Of a stretch of DNA of 64,000 nt, positions 46,761-58,132 are shown one piece after another. A program made the translations under genes and the position numbers. The stretch spans positions 496,001 through 560,000 of the forward strand of contig JALQBC010000017.1 of assembly GCA_023375675.1 (NCBI GenBank), in the 5' to 3' direction. Numbering within the stretch: position 1 is the stretch's first letter; each line of letters starts with the position of its first letter. Origin of the DNA: Cytospora piceicola. Taxonomy: Eukaryota; Ascomycota; Sordariomycetes; Diaporthales; Cytosporaceae. Under the pieces are notes generated by a model, which was not told where the DNA came from, did no database searches, and worked only from the letters and a program-made list of their open reading frames with translations.

Positions 46761-48440
46761 CCTGACTTGGGCGATAGAGAAGCTTGTTCAGGTGAAATCA
46801 GTCTTTGAGACTCTTAAGGTTTTGCTGGCTTTGACGTCGCGCGTTCGAAAGCACTTTCTCTACGGCGACTTAGGTACGTACGAGGCAAACACGGATTACA
46901 ACTCTCTGGTAAGGGATTTTCAATCTCAAGAGGATGCACCAAGTGTCTTCCATGTCTTTATCTCACGTGGGGGGAAGGGGGGGCCTGACCTGTAGACAAT
47001 TACGACAATCATGACAACAACAGCTACGCATTACATTGCACATAGAACCCCCCACGTCTGGGATATCTGGAATGCCGAAAGTGAGCCAGCCACCATGGCG
47101 TACGTCTAGAGTCTAGTAATCTAGGTCCGAATATCATGCAGTGACTGTGAGCCAGCTGGGCTTACTATGGGTCTCAACTCACCCCGTGAGCCTTCCTGCA
47201 TGCAGAGAAAATCAATAAGATACCAATGGTTTCAGGTTTGAACCAAATACAATGCCTCATGTACAGGTACATAATGCAAGGAGGGCCGAGAGGATCGTAT
47301 CAGGCAGGTCACTAAGGTAGAAAAGTACACACAATATGCAACGCTGGTCTGCATGGATTCAACGAGAGGTACGCACACACAGAGCAGGCCAAGTAGCAGC
47401 AGCAGCCCAGAAGGCCGGGGCCGGGCACTATTGCACATGGAGAGTTGTTGAAGATTTTTACCTCGGTAGGCTAAGATCACGATACTCCACTACACTTTCA
47501 GGTCTTACGGGGCTTGTCTCAAGCCCATATGCAGATGAGTGCCGATAAAGACAAGTGGAATATTTGTGTCCTTGGGTCGATGACGCCAGCATGATGATCT
47601 ATCTCCTGCAGACACGCGGTGTGATTGATGTCCCAGTGAGCACTAAAAGGGTTTTCAGCCCATGTGTATACCTCTAGCTAACTTAGTCCCGGCATTCTGG
47701 TGGAACTAATCGGTGTGGTAGGTTCCAGCAAGCCACAGGGCCACGATGTGTCCTGACGGATGTGTCCGACATTTAGCAGCATGGTGAGATCCATGGTTGT
47801 TAAGGTTGTGACAGGGATCAGGATCCATGGAAGAGTTGCCTGAGTTCGGTGGAGGAGTCTTACTTGCAGACAGGCTTACTGAGGTACTGACTTATGAATA
47901 TTTCAAGCTAGCCTTTCAAGAATCGATCCTGCCCCCTTTCGTGCCTAATCTTGCAAGATGAATATCTTGCTGGTCCTGGGGGGTATGCTTGTAAACGGTC
48001 CATATGGTTGGAACCACTTGCAAAATACTCTATGCTTGTCAAGTTGTTCGGGAGAGATCTAAAAAGGGGACTGTCGACAAAGGGGGGGGGGGCAGTTGCT
48101 CGTGATGAGAAGATCAGTACTCCCAAAGAGATCAGAGGCAACGAGATGGGCTGCAATGGTCTGCCAGCAAGCGTCACTGTTGTCCGGGAATTCACTTTAA
48201 TAGGTCTCTAAAGAGTACGATTATAGAGTTATAGATTCCCCATCACCCTTTGTCGTGACAACACTACCACCTGAGGCACCATTCCTTTCTCTAAAGTTGG
48301 CCCATTTACTAAAATTGGAAGGGACCCCCAAAGTCACCAAGGCACGGTTCAGTAGTTGATGGTTTGCGTAATAAGAAGACACCGGAACAAGCCTAATGAT
48401 GAACGTTGGGCCTACTTGAGGCATATCTATTCAACAGAAA
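46761..48440. other. Intergenic, 1.7 kb inside the cluster
   Basis: Holds the SDR-2 promoter. Short frames near 46792 and 47232-47548 have no domain or splice partners. A G11 run is at 48082-48092. I see no gene. Confidence 0.5.
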
Positions 48441-49536
48441 TCATAGACGACGTCTCATATCCTCCAATATCTTGGAGGCGCCTGCGAAGTTTAGCTCCTG
48501 CATAGTCTCCTCCCACAGTTTATCCTTGAACTCTTGGCCCTCGACCGTATACCACAGCTCATTGAATCTATCAAAGTTAGTACAATGGCTTTCCAAGCCA
48601 CAAGAATGGAACGAGAACACGAGGGTCCACGTACGGTTTGAATGCCCAATCGCTAAGGAAGCTGCCATGGCTCTCCCTGCCCCTCGCAAGCGCTGCATCA
48701 AGGTAGGTCGTGGCCCCGACTTCGACACGCCGCGCGAAGAAGAACTGGAGAAACGCTACCATGAATCCTCCGAGAGTAGGGATCTCGCGGAAGAAAGAGG
48801 TCCCCTTGGTGGTGCCAGGGTTCGGCATGTTAACGAGGACGTCGTCGGGGTCGACAAATTCAGCGAGCCGGGAGAAGAAGAAGGTGAGCAGTAGCTTCGA
48901 CCGTCCGTACCACAGGAACTGCTCGTAGCCGTCGGGGACGTCAAACTGCGGCCACACCGGTCCCCTGGTCTTGACGGACACCCGGTACGCCAGGTCAGAC
49001 CCGACGATGCTGAGCACGGGCGGCCTCTCGGCGGCAGGAGCCCTCTTGGACCTGAGCACCGGGAGCAGCAGGACGGCCAGGAGAGCCGTGGAGAGGTAGT
49101 TTACCTGCAGCGACACCTCGTGGCCGGTGGCGGGCTCGGCCGTGTACTCGGACTTCATCAGAGCGGCGTTCAGGATGGCGACGTCGATGCGCGGCAGGGT
49201 CGCGCACCGCCCGGCGAAGGCGCGGACCGAGTCGTAGGACTGCATGTCGACGGCCCAGACGGACACGTCGGCGGCCGGGAACTCCCCGCGCAGCTGGGCG
49301 GCGGCCTCGTCGCCTCTCGCCTGCGAGCGCACGCCCATGACCAGGCGCGAGAGGCCTAGCTGCAGGAGCTGGCGGCACGCCGCGAGCCCGATGCCGGTGT
49401 TGCTCCCGGTGACGGCGGCGACCTTCCCTGTGAGCGTGATGCCCCCCGGCAGGGGCTTGGGCTTTGTGAACTGCCTGTAGAAGAACCCGATGAGGGTGGC
49501 CTCGAAGGCTGCTTGGTCTTGAAGCTCAGATGACAT
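48441..49536 (-). CDS. Retinol-dehydrogenase/WWOX-like SDR (SDR-3)
   Basis: Two exons (49536-48635, 48567-48441), 342 aa. The cofactor motif is VAAVTGSNTGIGLAACR and VMGVRSQARG favours NADP(H). ILNAALMKSEYT replaces the usual NNAG, as in this SDR subgroup. Ser of SIVGSD and Tyr-Lys of WYGRSK form the active site. The long C-terminal part after the Tyr-Lys motif (NMPNPGTTKGTSFF, then a hydrophobic helix) is typical of membrane-associated retinol-dehydrogenase-like SDRs. It is a paralogue of SDR-4: both end in a separate 127-nt exon entered in phase 2 and coding related sequences (EETMQELNFAGA, EETLDELSFAGA). Confidence 0.93.
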
Positions 49537-49688
49537 AGTGATGATGGTGTGTTTTGATGGGATAGTGATAGGTCTGGGGATGAGGATTCTTTCTATTCGT
49601 CAAGTCTAGTTCGAAATATTCTAGTGACTCGGGGGGAAGTTATGCTTCGAATCCCGAACCTGTAAGCGGTGCTGCGTGGGCTTCTTGA

Positions 49689-49696
49689 ATATATAG
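49689..49696 (-). promoter_or_regulatory. TATA box of SDR-3
   Basis: Minus-strand CTATATAT about 155 bp upstream of the ATG at 49536, in the short spacer after the BBE-like oxidase gene. Confidence 0.5.
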
Positions 49697-49767
49697 CCTA
49701 AGCAGGGTTGCTGCATAACCTCGGAAAACAGATAATCAGATTAAGTGTCACACCCTCCCCTTCCCCT

Positions 49768-51681
49768 CTAAGTGTAGTGAGTGGGAATTCCATTGTTGTA
49801 GCTGAAAACACCCTTCGGATCCCATTTTCTCTTCAACGCTGTCAAACGGGACAGCTTGTCTGGGCCATATATCCGGTCCAACTTCTCATCACCATGAGCA
49901 TAGTTGATAAACACCGTGAGCTCGGGATACCCAGAGTCGACTACGAGTTTGTCACGGAGCTCCAGGCCGAGGGCAACTGATGCGTTCTGTGTGATAGCGT
50001 CCCCGCCATCGAAAAGCATGTTGAAATTTCTGTGAATTGTAGGAAACAAAACCAATTAGTTATCAAGGAGACACAGACAGCGACAGGGAAGCGAAGGCAT
50101 ATCCGCTGGCGAGAAAGTACCGTGATTACTTACATGTATCCTGTGGAATCTCGCCACGGAAACGCCGTCTCATTCGCTGGAACGGCCGCCATGGCCTGGT
50201 TCGGGAACAGCTCATACTGGAGAACACTGTTGCGGCCTCCAGGGTATTCGGTAAAGTACTGCTGCATCTTGGAAAAGGCCGCCGAGTACGAGGCCGCCGA
50301 GTCTACAATAATTTCGGTTAGTCATTGTCAATACCCCCGGAACAGTAGGTATATGGAGGTGAAGAGGGTTGGGGGAAGTGGGTACAATTCTTCATGTTCC
50401 AACTGTACAGATCACGGGTGATGTTAGTGGCGCAAATGGACTCGATAACGTTGCCTCCGAAAGCACTGCTTAGCAGAACGTTCCACTTGACGACTTTGAC
50501 AGCGGTTACTGTCAGGTTGAGGTCGAAGATTTGTCCTAGGAGTTGGCGCGCCTCGTCTTCAGGCCCCTTGTATGCCCACTCCACTCGCACTTGGGTCTAG
50601 AAAATCAATTAAAATCAGCACTACCTATCTTCTCACATGTCGATGTCGGGGAATAAGCCTACCTCGTTTGTGGTGGCATTGAAATTGTTCAGCATGATCG
50701 AGGACAACCGTGCCGGAAGAGGCTGCATGGACTCCACAGTCTGGAAGTACTGGGTGCTCTGGTTCGCCGAAACGATAAACTCGGCGAGAAAGTTGTCCCC
50801 TCCGTCTGTCAGCGGATGGACCTGGTAGGTGGCTGACGTGATGATGCCGAAGTTGGCACCTGCTCCGCGGATGGCCCAGAAAATGTCCGCGTGGGAATCC
50901 TTGGAAACGTGAAGGAGGCGTCCGTCGGCTGTGATCAGGCGCACGGAAACCAGCGCGTCGGATATCAAGCCGTAGACACCCTGATATCGACCCACGCCAC
51001 CGCCTAAGGTGACGCCGATGAGACTGGGGCAAGGGGCACTTCCGGTCTCTGCTTCATATTAGAAGGCGCGTGGCAATACAACTGGATTCAGGACTTAGAA
51101 AACTTACGGATTTCCAGGCCCGCATCATACAAGGGGTCAAAGATGTCGCCAACCCTGACCCCGGGCCCGACGGTGAGCGTCTGAGCAGCTGCATCGACTT
51201 TGACGGTATCGAGCTGGCTCAGGTCAACTTCCAAACCGTTGTGGAGGGCCTGGATGGTGGTGGTGTATGAGTGACGTCCTCCAGTGGCGAGGAATGAGAT
51301 GTTATGCTGTGTCGCAACTTTCACCTGCGGTGCGGTTAGCAGCCAGTTATTCCTGGGGCCAGCTTCAATATCCTGTCGACGTACGATTTTGACGACATCT
51401 TCCTCCGTCGCCGGACTAATGGCAGCACTAAATGTCGGAGCGTCAAATGTGGTCCACCGTTCTGTGACGTTGAAGAATTCCGGAGAGCTGGGTAAGTAGA
51501 TGGTGGTATCGGGAGAGAATGTGTGGGCGTGGCTCTTGAGGATGGAGGTGATTTCACCACGACGAGTAAGGCCAGAGAAAGAAGCAGCGGAACCCGTCCC
51601 ATAAAAAAAGAAGGGTAGTAGCAGGAAACATGACGCCCATGTGGTGGGCGCCATGGCTGTCAGACCTCTGCTCAGATGCAT
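49768..51681 (-). CDS. Secreted berberine-bridge-type FAD-linked oxidase
   Basis: Five exons (descending): 51681-51108, 51048-50663, 50596-50386, 50302-50134, 50029-49768; 533 aa. The N-terminus has a signal peptide (MAPTTWASCFLLLPFFFYGT from the alternative ATG at 51654). An ATG at 51879 is in frame but lies upstream of the TATA element at 51827-51834, so it is rejected. The FAD-binding PCMH domain shows the covalent His137 (ATGGRHSYT) and Cys198 (GSAPCPS), the pair giving bicovalent FAD, then TLGGGVGRYQG. The C-terminus carries the BBE motif GVFSYNNGI. Such enzymes oxidise alcohols or phenols in secondary metabolism; in pyriculol-type clusters one oxidises the salicyl alcohol to the aldehyde, a likely role here. 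Confidence 0.93.
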
Positions 51682-52677
51682 GATCGGAAACACAAGTGAG
51701 AGGATGATGCCTTGACTGACGTGGAAAGTTTTGTGTTTTTGGTCTCTGGTTGGATGAGGGAGCACCGAAAATACAGGACAATTTCTTTCACAGACTTTAT
51801 AGAAGTCATGTCCAGGGGTGCCTTCGATATATAGACCTCGCGAGCAAACGTGTGAGGCAACAGGTAAGATATGGCTCATCCCACAAAACTAGGGCGTCGC
51901 CCGGGCTCGGCCTGCCCATGCCTGGTACTACTGGAGGGAAAAGGTATGGGGCTGAATAGGTACATTGATTATTTTCCGTGCCGGCTTACCCATCCCAGCA
52001 GCGCCATCAGCTTGCCAGGCCGTCAATCCTTCGCGTTTCCTGCACACCATCAACGGCTTCAGTGGCGGCCGGTCATCTCTCTCGTATCTATGGCATATAA
52101 TTGGCACTATTTCACCGAAAACCACCAGATAATTGTACGAAGGCCAAGATGAACATTAGTGAGCAATCCAGACAATAACAACAGGGGTGACTTCATTAAG
52201 ATCGAACGTGATCGATCTGGCTGGTGAGCCTGAGGGAAAAACGTCCTTCTATGTATCTGAAGGGAAGGGTCCGTGTAATAGGGTGTCTTATAGTATCAGT
52301 TTTGTTTTTTTCGGCCGATATCTTGAAGATTCGATCTAAATCACAAGAATTATCCATTGGAGGCTCAGAAAATCTTGCATTGAACGTTGCGCAATACTGA
52401 GGTCTAAGCACAACTAGTAATCATGGCCGTCCATTATAACCACGACAGCTTCTTAACATGGTTCACAGCGTCGCCAGTCGAAAGGTATTACACCTGCGGC
52501 TAAGTCACCCCGTCTTCGTCCTGTCGGTGACAACAGCCCAAAATCTAATTCGAAACCACGGGTAAGATCCTTGGTCTTAGTGGAGCCAGACTGTGGTCCC
52601 TCAGGTGCGAATGTCCTTAAAATCTCCTGGACAACTTGAGCCTCTAACACCTCCGCATGCCACGACCAACATAACCC
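51682..52677. other. Intergenic, oxidase promoter and cupin 3' flank
   Basis: About 1 kb; contains the TATA box above and no other supported element or gene. Confidence 0.5.
51827..51834 (-). promoter_or_regulatory. TATA box of the BBE-like oxidase gene
   Basis: Minus-strand CTATATAT about 150 bp upstream of the ATG at 51681. Its position decides between candidate starts. Confidence 0.55.
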
Positions 52678-53570
52678 TCACACCAGTTTCTTCGTCCCGT
52701 TTCCACTTAACCCCCATCGTGGCTTTGTGTTGTACTCGGAATAAGTTGCCTGGTATCTGATCCAAGAGAAACGTTAGTTCAAAGAGCCCAGAGCCCTACA
52801 TAGAGACAATCTTACCCCAAAAGGTAATGTCCCACAACGTGACCTGCCACATACTGGGCCGACTTCAGGATCCAGAGGGGCACATAGAAAGGTGGGCAAA
52901 TGAAGAGCGTGTCACTGCTCCAACCAAACAAGGCCATCTGAAAGACGGAGGGCTGGATGTTTTGCTGGACGCAATCTCGAAGATAACCTATGGCATTGCG
53001 CAGGTAGTTCTCGTCGAATCCATGTTCAACGTCCTGTGGTTCAGCCCAGACCTTGAAGATGAGGTCTTCCTGTGTTAAATTGATTGAAGAATCTGCCCAG
53101 AACCGATGTCTGTTCAAAGTTTTAGCGGGACCTCGGCCACAACAGACGAGACGAAAGGGACTGGGAGTCTCACCTGGTTCCAGGTTCAATCTTGAGGACC
53201 CCACCATCCTTGGTCAGCGTGTCTTCTCTCTCATTTTTGACCACTGCCAGCTTGCCCTGGAGTACTTGGAAGTACTCAGTCTGTCGCAGGTGGATATGAC
53301 TGTTCCGAACAGTAGGTCAGAAGCTACCATAAGTCATTGAGCAATACCATGGGAGGTTACAATCAGGGCTTACAGTGGCGGGCCAGACAGCCCGTCCCGG
53401 ACTTGCTTGTTGTTCGCGTAGTGCGTCTCTCTCACGACAAAACGACCTTGGTCTTCGTAGAGGTACTCATAGAGGGCAGAATCGTTCCAGGAGAGCATAT
53501 GAGGCTCAACAGGTGTTTCGGTGCACTGCAGCGGCCGTGGTGAGAGCCAGAGTTGCCAGGCACGCACCAT
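52678..53570 (-). CDS. Cupin-domain protein with C-terminal membrane segment
   Basis: Four exons (descending): 53570-53374, 53299-53174, 53109-52816, 52756-52678; 231 aa, phases all 2 and consistent. Splicing of exons 1 and 2 restores PPLHIHLRQTEYFQVLQGKL, a canonical cupin motif 1 (HxH, four residues, Glu), so a metal site is likely. The second half has DLIFKVWAEPQDVEHGF and two hydrophobic stretches (TLFICPPFYVPLWILKS and AQYVAGHVVGHYLL), suggesting membrane attachment. Cupins accompany HR-PKS and SDR genes in fungal salicylaldehyde clusters, where they are thought to act after the PKS in ring formation or tailoring. Exact chemistry is unknown. Confidence 0.82.
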
Positions 53571-54429
53571 ATTGACAGAACGGGAGTATTCACCACTATG
53601 GGGAGTTGTTATGGAATATGGCAAGCAGATATGCGTTACGTTCACAATACGGTGATAAACATGCTGTGGGTATCGTGGTTACTATCACCAAAACTAAACT
53701 CTACTCATACAACCTTCTCTATTCATGTCACGGTTATCAAAATCTGCCCTCTGTAAATATCTCTTGCCGTGAACGAACGGAACACAGCCCTCGCTAGCTC
53801 CATCAAGCTTCACACCCCATCGACAAGCACCACCGCACCCCCCGCCTTTGTCTCGAAGCCTGCTCCAGGTACATCATAGGTCAAAACAGCATGGGTCAAG
53901 GGTAGTTCCTGTACTACTGCATGTAAGACGTCTTGACAGAGATTCGGCAACTGCATCGCCCGGGTTCGACAACCCCAACTTCCCTGTTTGGATGCGCCGG
54001 GGTTGCATCTGTCAGCCCACCAAGCCACTCAGCATGCTGTGCTGTGTGTGTGCTATAGAATAAACACCTCCGGTAATTGCGATAGGATCCTGCCGATCCC
54101 AGGGGTCAGTTTTATTCAGCTGACATGCATGTACCTCAATTCGCCGAGGTCATATTTGAGAAGTTCCAAGGACGGTAGCGCGGAATTTTCATGCACTCCA
54201 CGTGATGTTGCTATCTAGTAACAATGAACAAAAACCAATAGCGCAAAAGAACCTCTTCGCACCTTACCGTGTGATTTCCCGGTGCAAGCTGAGGTGGTGC
54301 CCGCTCGGGTCAACAAAGACCGGGACAGGGTCAATATTTGGAAGATGTACCATGAGACAAATCTGGTTCCAAGCCCGACCCCCAAATTCCCCTGTCTCGA
54401 GGAACGGACGATGAAAATACCCTAGGGTA
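53571..54429. other. Intergenic, cupin promoter and SDR-4 3' flank
   Basis: No gene called. A minus-strand frame at 53810-54028 ends in a somewhat protein-like sequence (DVPGAGFETKAGGAVVL) but has no confirmed start or partner exon. A TACCCTAGGGTA copy lies at the right end. Confidence 0.45.
54418..54429. promoter_or_regulatory. Cluster palindrome copy 4, TACCCTAGGGTA
   Basis: Exact copy immediately after the SDR-4 stop codon (54430-54432), thus in its 3' UTR. Confidence 0.5.
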
Positions 54430-55543
54430 TTACTTCCACTTGGAGATTTCGTCAAGAATATCTCTGGCGCCAGCGAACGAAAGCTCGTCAAGGGTTTCCT
54501 CGTAGAGCTGCTTCGCAAGACGCAGGCCTTCGGGCTTGTACGCGATGACCGCCATGCTAGATCGTAACGTCAGCCAATGTCAGACATGACATGGTATCAG
54601 AGCTTGCAGGGGCCGGGCAGTCAACTCACGGCTGAATCTTTCCGTCTTCGACATACTGCCCGTGGGCCTTGTCGCCGAGGGTCGTGACGGCGTGGACCAG
54701 GGTGCGCGCGCCAACGGCGCATGTCCGGGCAAGCAGGGCGCACTGGATCCTGTAGACGAAGCGCACGATGCCCGACGTCTCGCGGGCGAGCCCCGAGCCG
54801 GTGCAGAACCCAGGATTGGCACAGTCGACGGTGACCACTGACGGCGAGACGTGCTTGACCAGCTCCGTCAGGAAGAGCTGTCCGAGAAGCTTGGAAGTTC
54901 CGTAGCGGTCGCCCATGTCCCAGTGGGTTGCTTTCTGTTTGAAGGCGGGCAGAAGTGGTTCCGACCTTCGTTCGTCGAACTTGGCCCAGGCGGCCGTGTC
55001 GGATGAGACCACGCAGATGTGGCCAGAGCCCCCTCCGGTCTTCTTGTCTTTGATGATCGGAAGGAGGAGGACTGTGAGGAGCATGTTGGAGAGGTAATTG
55101 ATCTGGACAGACTCCTCGTAGCCGGTCGCGCTGAATGATTCCGTGACCTTGAACACACCGGCGTTTAGGATGGCGATATCTAGGTGCTCCAACCCCTTGG
55201 CACGCTCTGCAAAGGCCACGATGGAGTCGTAAGATGAGAGGTCCAGCTTCCACGTTTGAATGGATCCAGGCGCCAGTTTCCGGCCCTTGGAGAGGCCCTG
55301 CTGGACGATCTCTCCCTTGCCCTCATCACGCACCGCGAGAATCACTCTGCCCCCCAGGTCAAGAATCTGACTTGCTGTCTCTAAGCCCAGCCCGCCGTTG
55401 GCACCTGTAATGATGACTGTCTTGCCGTCCAGATCAGCATCGCGGTGTGTGACAGGCGGGGGGGTGACGAAGAGTTGACGGTAGTAGTAATGAAGCGTAG
55501 ATGCCCTATTCTCGGGCGAGATGTCGAATGCTGTCGCCGCCAT
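54430..55543 (-). CDS. Retinol-dehydrogenase-like SDR (SDR-4)
   Basis: Two exons (55543-54630, 54556-54430), 346 aa. The cofactor motif is VIITGANGGLGLETA; VILAVRDEGKG follows beta-2. ILNAGVFK, VVSSD and Tyr-Lys in DRYGTSK complete the active site. VDCANPGFCTGSGLARE and the final exon (AYKPEGLRLAKQLYEETLDE) match the architecture of SDR-3, including identical last-exon length and phase, so the two arose by duplication. It is probably NADP(H)-dependent and acts on the polyketide or salicyl intermediate. The start ATG at 55543 is preceded by a short CT/A-rich leader. Confidence 0.93.
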
Positions 55544-55852
55544 GCTGGGTTAGGCTTTTGGTTCTGGGGAGAAGTGAATAGCAAAAGAAACCTGTGTATA
55601 TGAAACTGAAGTGGTGTGGAAAAGCGGAGGTGAAATGAGGTTGGGTTCAGAGGAGGCTTTACATTCTTTGTCTCGGTTGAACGACCCGTGTGACCGCTAC
55701 GTACTCAAGTACATACTTAGTAAGCATGTCGTGTGGCCGGCGGTGGAAGGTCCCGAGGTATAAGGAAGGAGATCTCTAATAAAACGCCCAGCGATTTCAG
55801 CTGCAAATACATAGGCATAGATATGATGGCTTCACTAGTTACAGCGGTGTTA
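55544..55852. other. Short spacer, SDR-4 promoter
   Basis: About 300 bp between SDR-4 and the small cupin gene, both on the minus strand. No element beyond a weak catata near 55598. Confidence 0.4.
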
Positions 55853-56505
55853 TCAATAAGTACCACGCCCTTCATACTCCTTCTTCAAGCTGCCGAGATC
55901 ACCATCCACCTTGTTTCCTCCCACTGTGAGCTCCTTGGTATCGAGCAGGAAGAACAATATGCGCCCTGGCAGTGTGCCATTGCCGGTGATGTTCTTCCAC
56001 TTGTGGTTCGTAGCCCGCTGAACATTCACATCCCCCTGGCGAAGGATTCGCTTCTCCCCCGAGTCCAGTGTTATCTCGAATACCCCCTCGAGCACGACGC
56101 CGAAGTCAATAGTCATGGCCCGGTGGAAAGGTGACTCCACGTTTGGACCGAAGTCGATCATGCGGACTATGGCTCCATTTGGGTAGTGGAACGGGGGCTA
56201 TCTTCTTTGTTAATGAACGGAACCCCGTTCTCTCCGATGGGAGTACTGACCTCTTGCTCATGGGCTTTAGCAACGTCCGCGTTGTCGTTGAGATCAACAG
56301 GTGTTTCTCTGGTGGAATAGATGATGTTGGCCACGGCTTGATTCTCCACCATGAACCTGTAGTGCTCGCCATGGTCCGATTCCAGAAATACGGATTTTCC
56401 TTCGGCTGTGTTGCCGGTAATGTGCCTCACGATTTGACGCAGCCCAGGCGCCGGGAAGCTACCAACGTAATATTCTGGAAGAGGGGCTTTGGTGTTGTCA
56501 GCCAT
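55853..56505 (-). CDS. Small cupin protein A
   Basis: Two exons (56505-56251, 56197-55853), 199 aa; first ATG at 56505. It begins EYYVGSFPAPGLRQIVRHI, then a beta-rich cupin core: VRMIDFGPNVESPFHRAM, GVVLEGVFEITLDSGE and GDVNVQRATNHKWKN. The first cupin motif has a single His (FHR instead of HxH), while motif 2 keeps PGD-like RQGD, His and Asn, so metal binding may be reduced. It is a clear paralogue of cupin B, with an intron at the same place (before PPFHYPNG / PSLHIPHG, phase 0). The two are divergently arranged. It is probably a non-redox helper or cyclase-like protein of the polyketide pathway. Confidence 0.9.
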
Positions 56506-58132
56506 CTTGACTTCGGCGAGTTTAACAGGTGGCTGATTGAACAATGAGGGATGAGTTCAATGTTGTTTTCAGCGATAATCATGGAGATATTGGACACAGA
56601 GCCACAGGAGATTTATTTTTAAGATGGGGAGGTATAGTCTGATTAATACCTCTCACCACAGCGCTTGAGGAGATGATGAGCACCTGGGCAGCCGAAATCG
56701 CAACCCTCGACACCGATCACGCACTTCTACTTTAGCTACCAGCATGTATTATTTGTGTACGTCATTACCCTCGAAAGAAAGAGATAGTGATATATAGGCA
56801 CCATGAGGTGCATATAGATAAATGGTCGCCAGCCAACGCCACTGAGTATTTACTTACCTTGGACCCACTCTGCATGTTAGTCTGGCGCGAGGCTGTAAGA
56901 TAACAGACCTACGTGACTAACCACCCCGTCTCACCCGAAGCTGTAGAACTACTTGTCACATCTTGAAAATTCCGCTAGATATTTGCATGAAGGTGAGGTC
57001 ATAAGCGGACATTTTTCCATGTTGGAGACACGCTGCTGTTGCTGACATGCACCTCATCGGGTTGCAGGTTTCATTTCGCGTACGACCACACGCACAAGTA
57101 CAGTCGATATGTACATCTCACCTGCTGTCATGCTGACAGCCATGACTACGGATCATGCGTAGTTCCCCTCTAGTAATGACTCTGGACAACTGAGACTTGC
57201 CAAGAATCCTAAATTGTTCCATCGATGCATACTTGTAATACACTATTACGGCAGCTAAATCCTACACCGTCAATCCAATCTGACTGCATGAACATAACAA
57301 TGCCCGTGATTTTAGATCACCACGAGCATCAGATCATCTCCACTGTTTATCCTGGAAGAGGTTTAAGTTTTCTCTAGTAATCCGCCTTTCCAAAGCAAGA
57401 GAACTAGTCAAGAACAGGATGCGGCTGCTTTGATTGCCGGACCCTATTCCTTTTTAAGAAACCGCCGAACCTTGGAAGCCAGCGCATAGTATATTGCAGA
57501 CATTACTTGGAAGGCTATTGTACAAGCTAGGTGCGGCCGTGGTTGCGCCGCATTACGCGGAAGGTTCTTTGTGGCCATCGTATTGTACATACTCCAATCG
57601 GTGATGACCTAGGTCTGGGTACCAGTACCTACTTAGGTACTCAGCGTGAATTTTACAGCAGAACCAATCCCATCCAGCTGCATTACAATCACTCATCTTC
57701 CCCGATGGGCGGCATGATCTCGAAAGCCGCTGCCAATGCTCGTGGCTCTAGCCTTTCGATTCTGATTAGAGGGTAGAGGGTAGCCAAAGGCCACATCGCT
57801 GATCCCCCGAGTATGTCTCGAGCATACGTGTGCTCGTCATCCGTGCAGGAGACCCCGCAATACCTCTTTAGTATTGGCAGTCTTGGTGAAATCAGTGCAG
57901 ACGAATATGTGCATGATATGGGGTTCTGTGGTTGTCGTTGCTAAGCCTGGGTGTTTTCAAAGATAGTGAAGAGTCAAGATTGCATGTGTGATGAAGTATT
58001 TAAACCCTTTCCCCTCGTCTGTCGACTCTACATTTCACCGTGTTGCTACATCGACCCCAGGAAGCAGGCCATCCTTAGAACTATCCTCAACTACATAAAA
58101 TTTCATCTCACATTCCAAGACTCTGAACCATA
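56506..58132. promoter_or_regulatory. Divergent promoter between paralogous cupins
   Basis: 1.6 kb between opposite start codons. A TATA-like tatttaaa (57997-58004) serves cupin B; tttatttttaag near 56609-56620 may serve cupin A. No convincing gene. The layout suggests an inverted duplication of the cupin gene with its promoter. Confidence 0.5.
57997..58004 (+). promoter_or_regulatory. TATA-like element of cupin B
   Basis: tatttaaa about 130 bp upstream of the ATG at 58133, followed by a CT-rich leader. Confidence 0.5.

Noticed and set aside
46792..47548. Possible extra gene in the 1.7-kb gap after SDR-2
   Set aside because: Only short frames of under 85 codons on both strands, with no domain and no consistent splice chain.
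51682..51879. N-terminal extension of the BBE-like oxidase from the ATG at 51879
   Set aside because: It would precede the signal peptide and lies upstream of the TATA element at 51827-51834.
53810..54028. Minus-strand frame ending in DVPGAGFETKAGGAVVL, possibly a remnant exon
   Set aside because: The C-terminus looks protein-like, but there is no recognised family and no upstream exon with matching phase.
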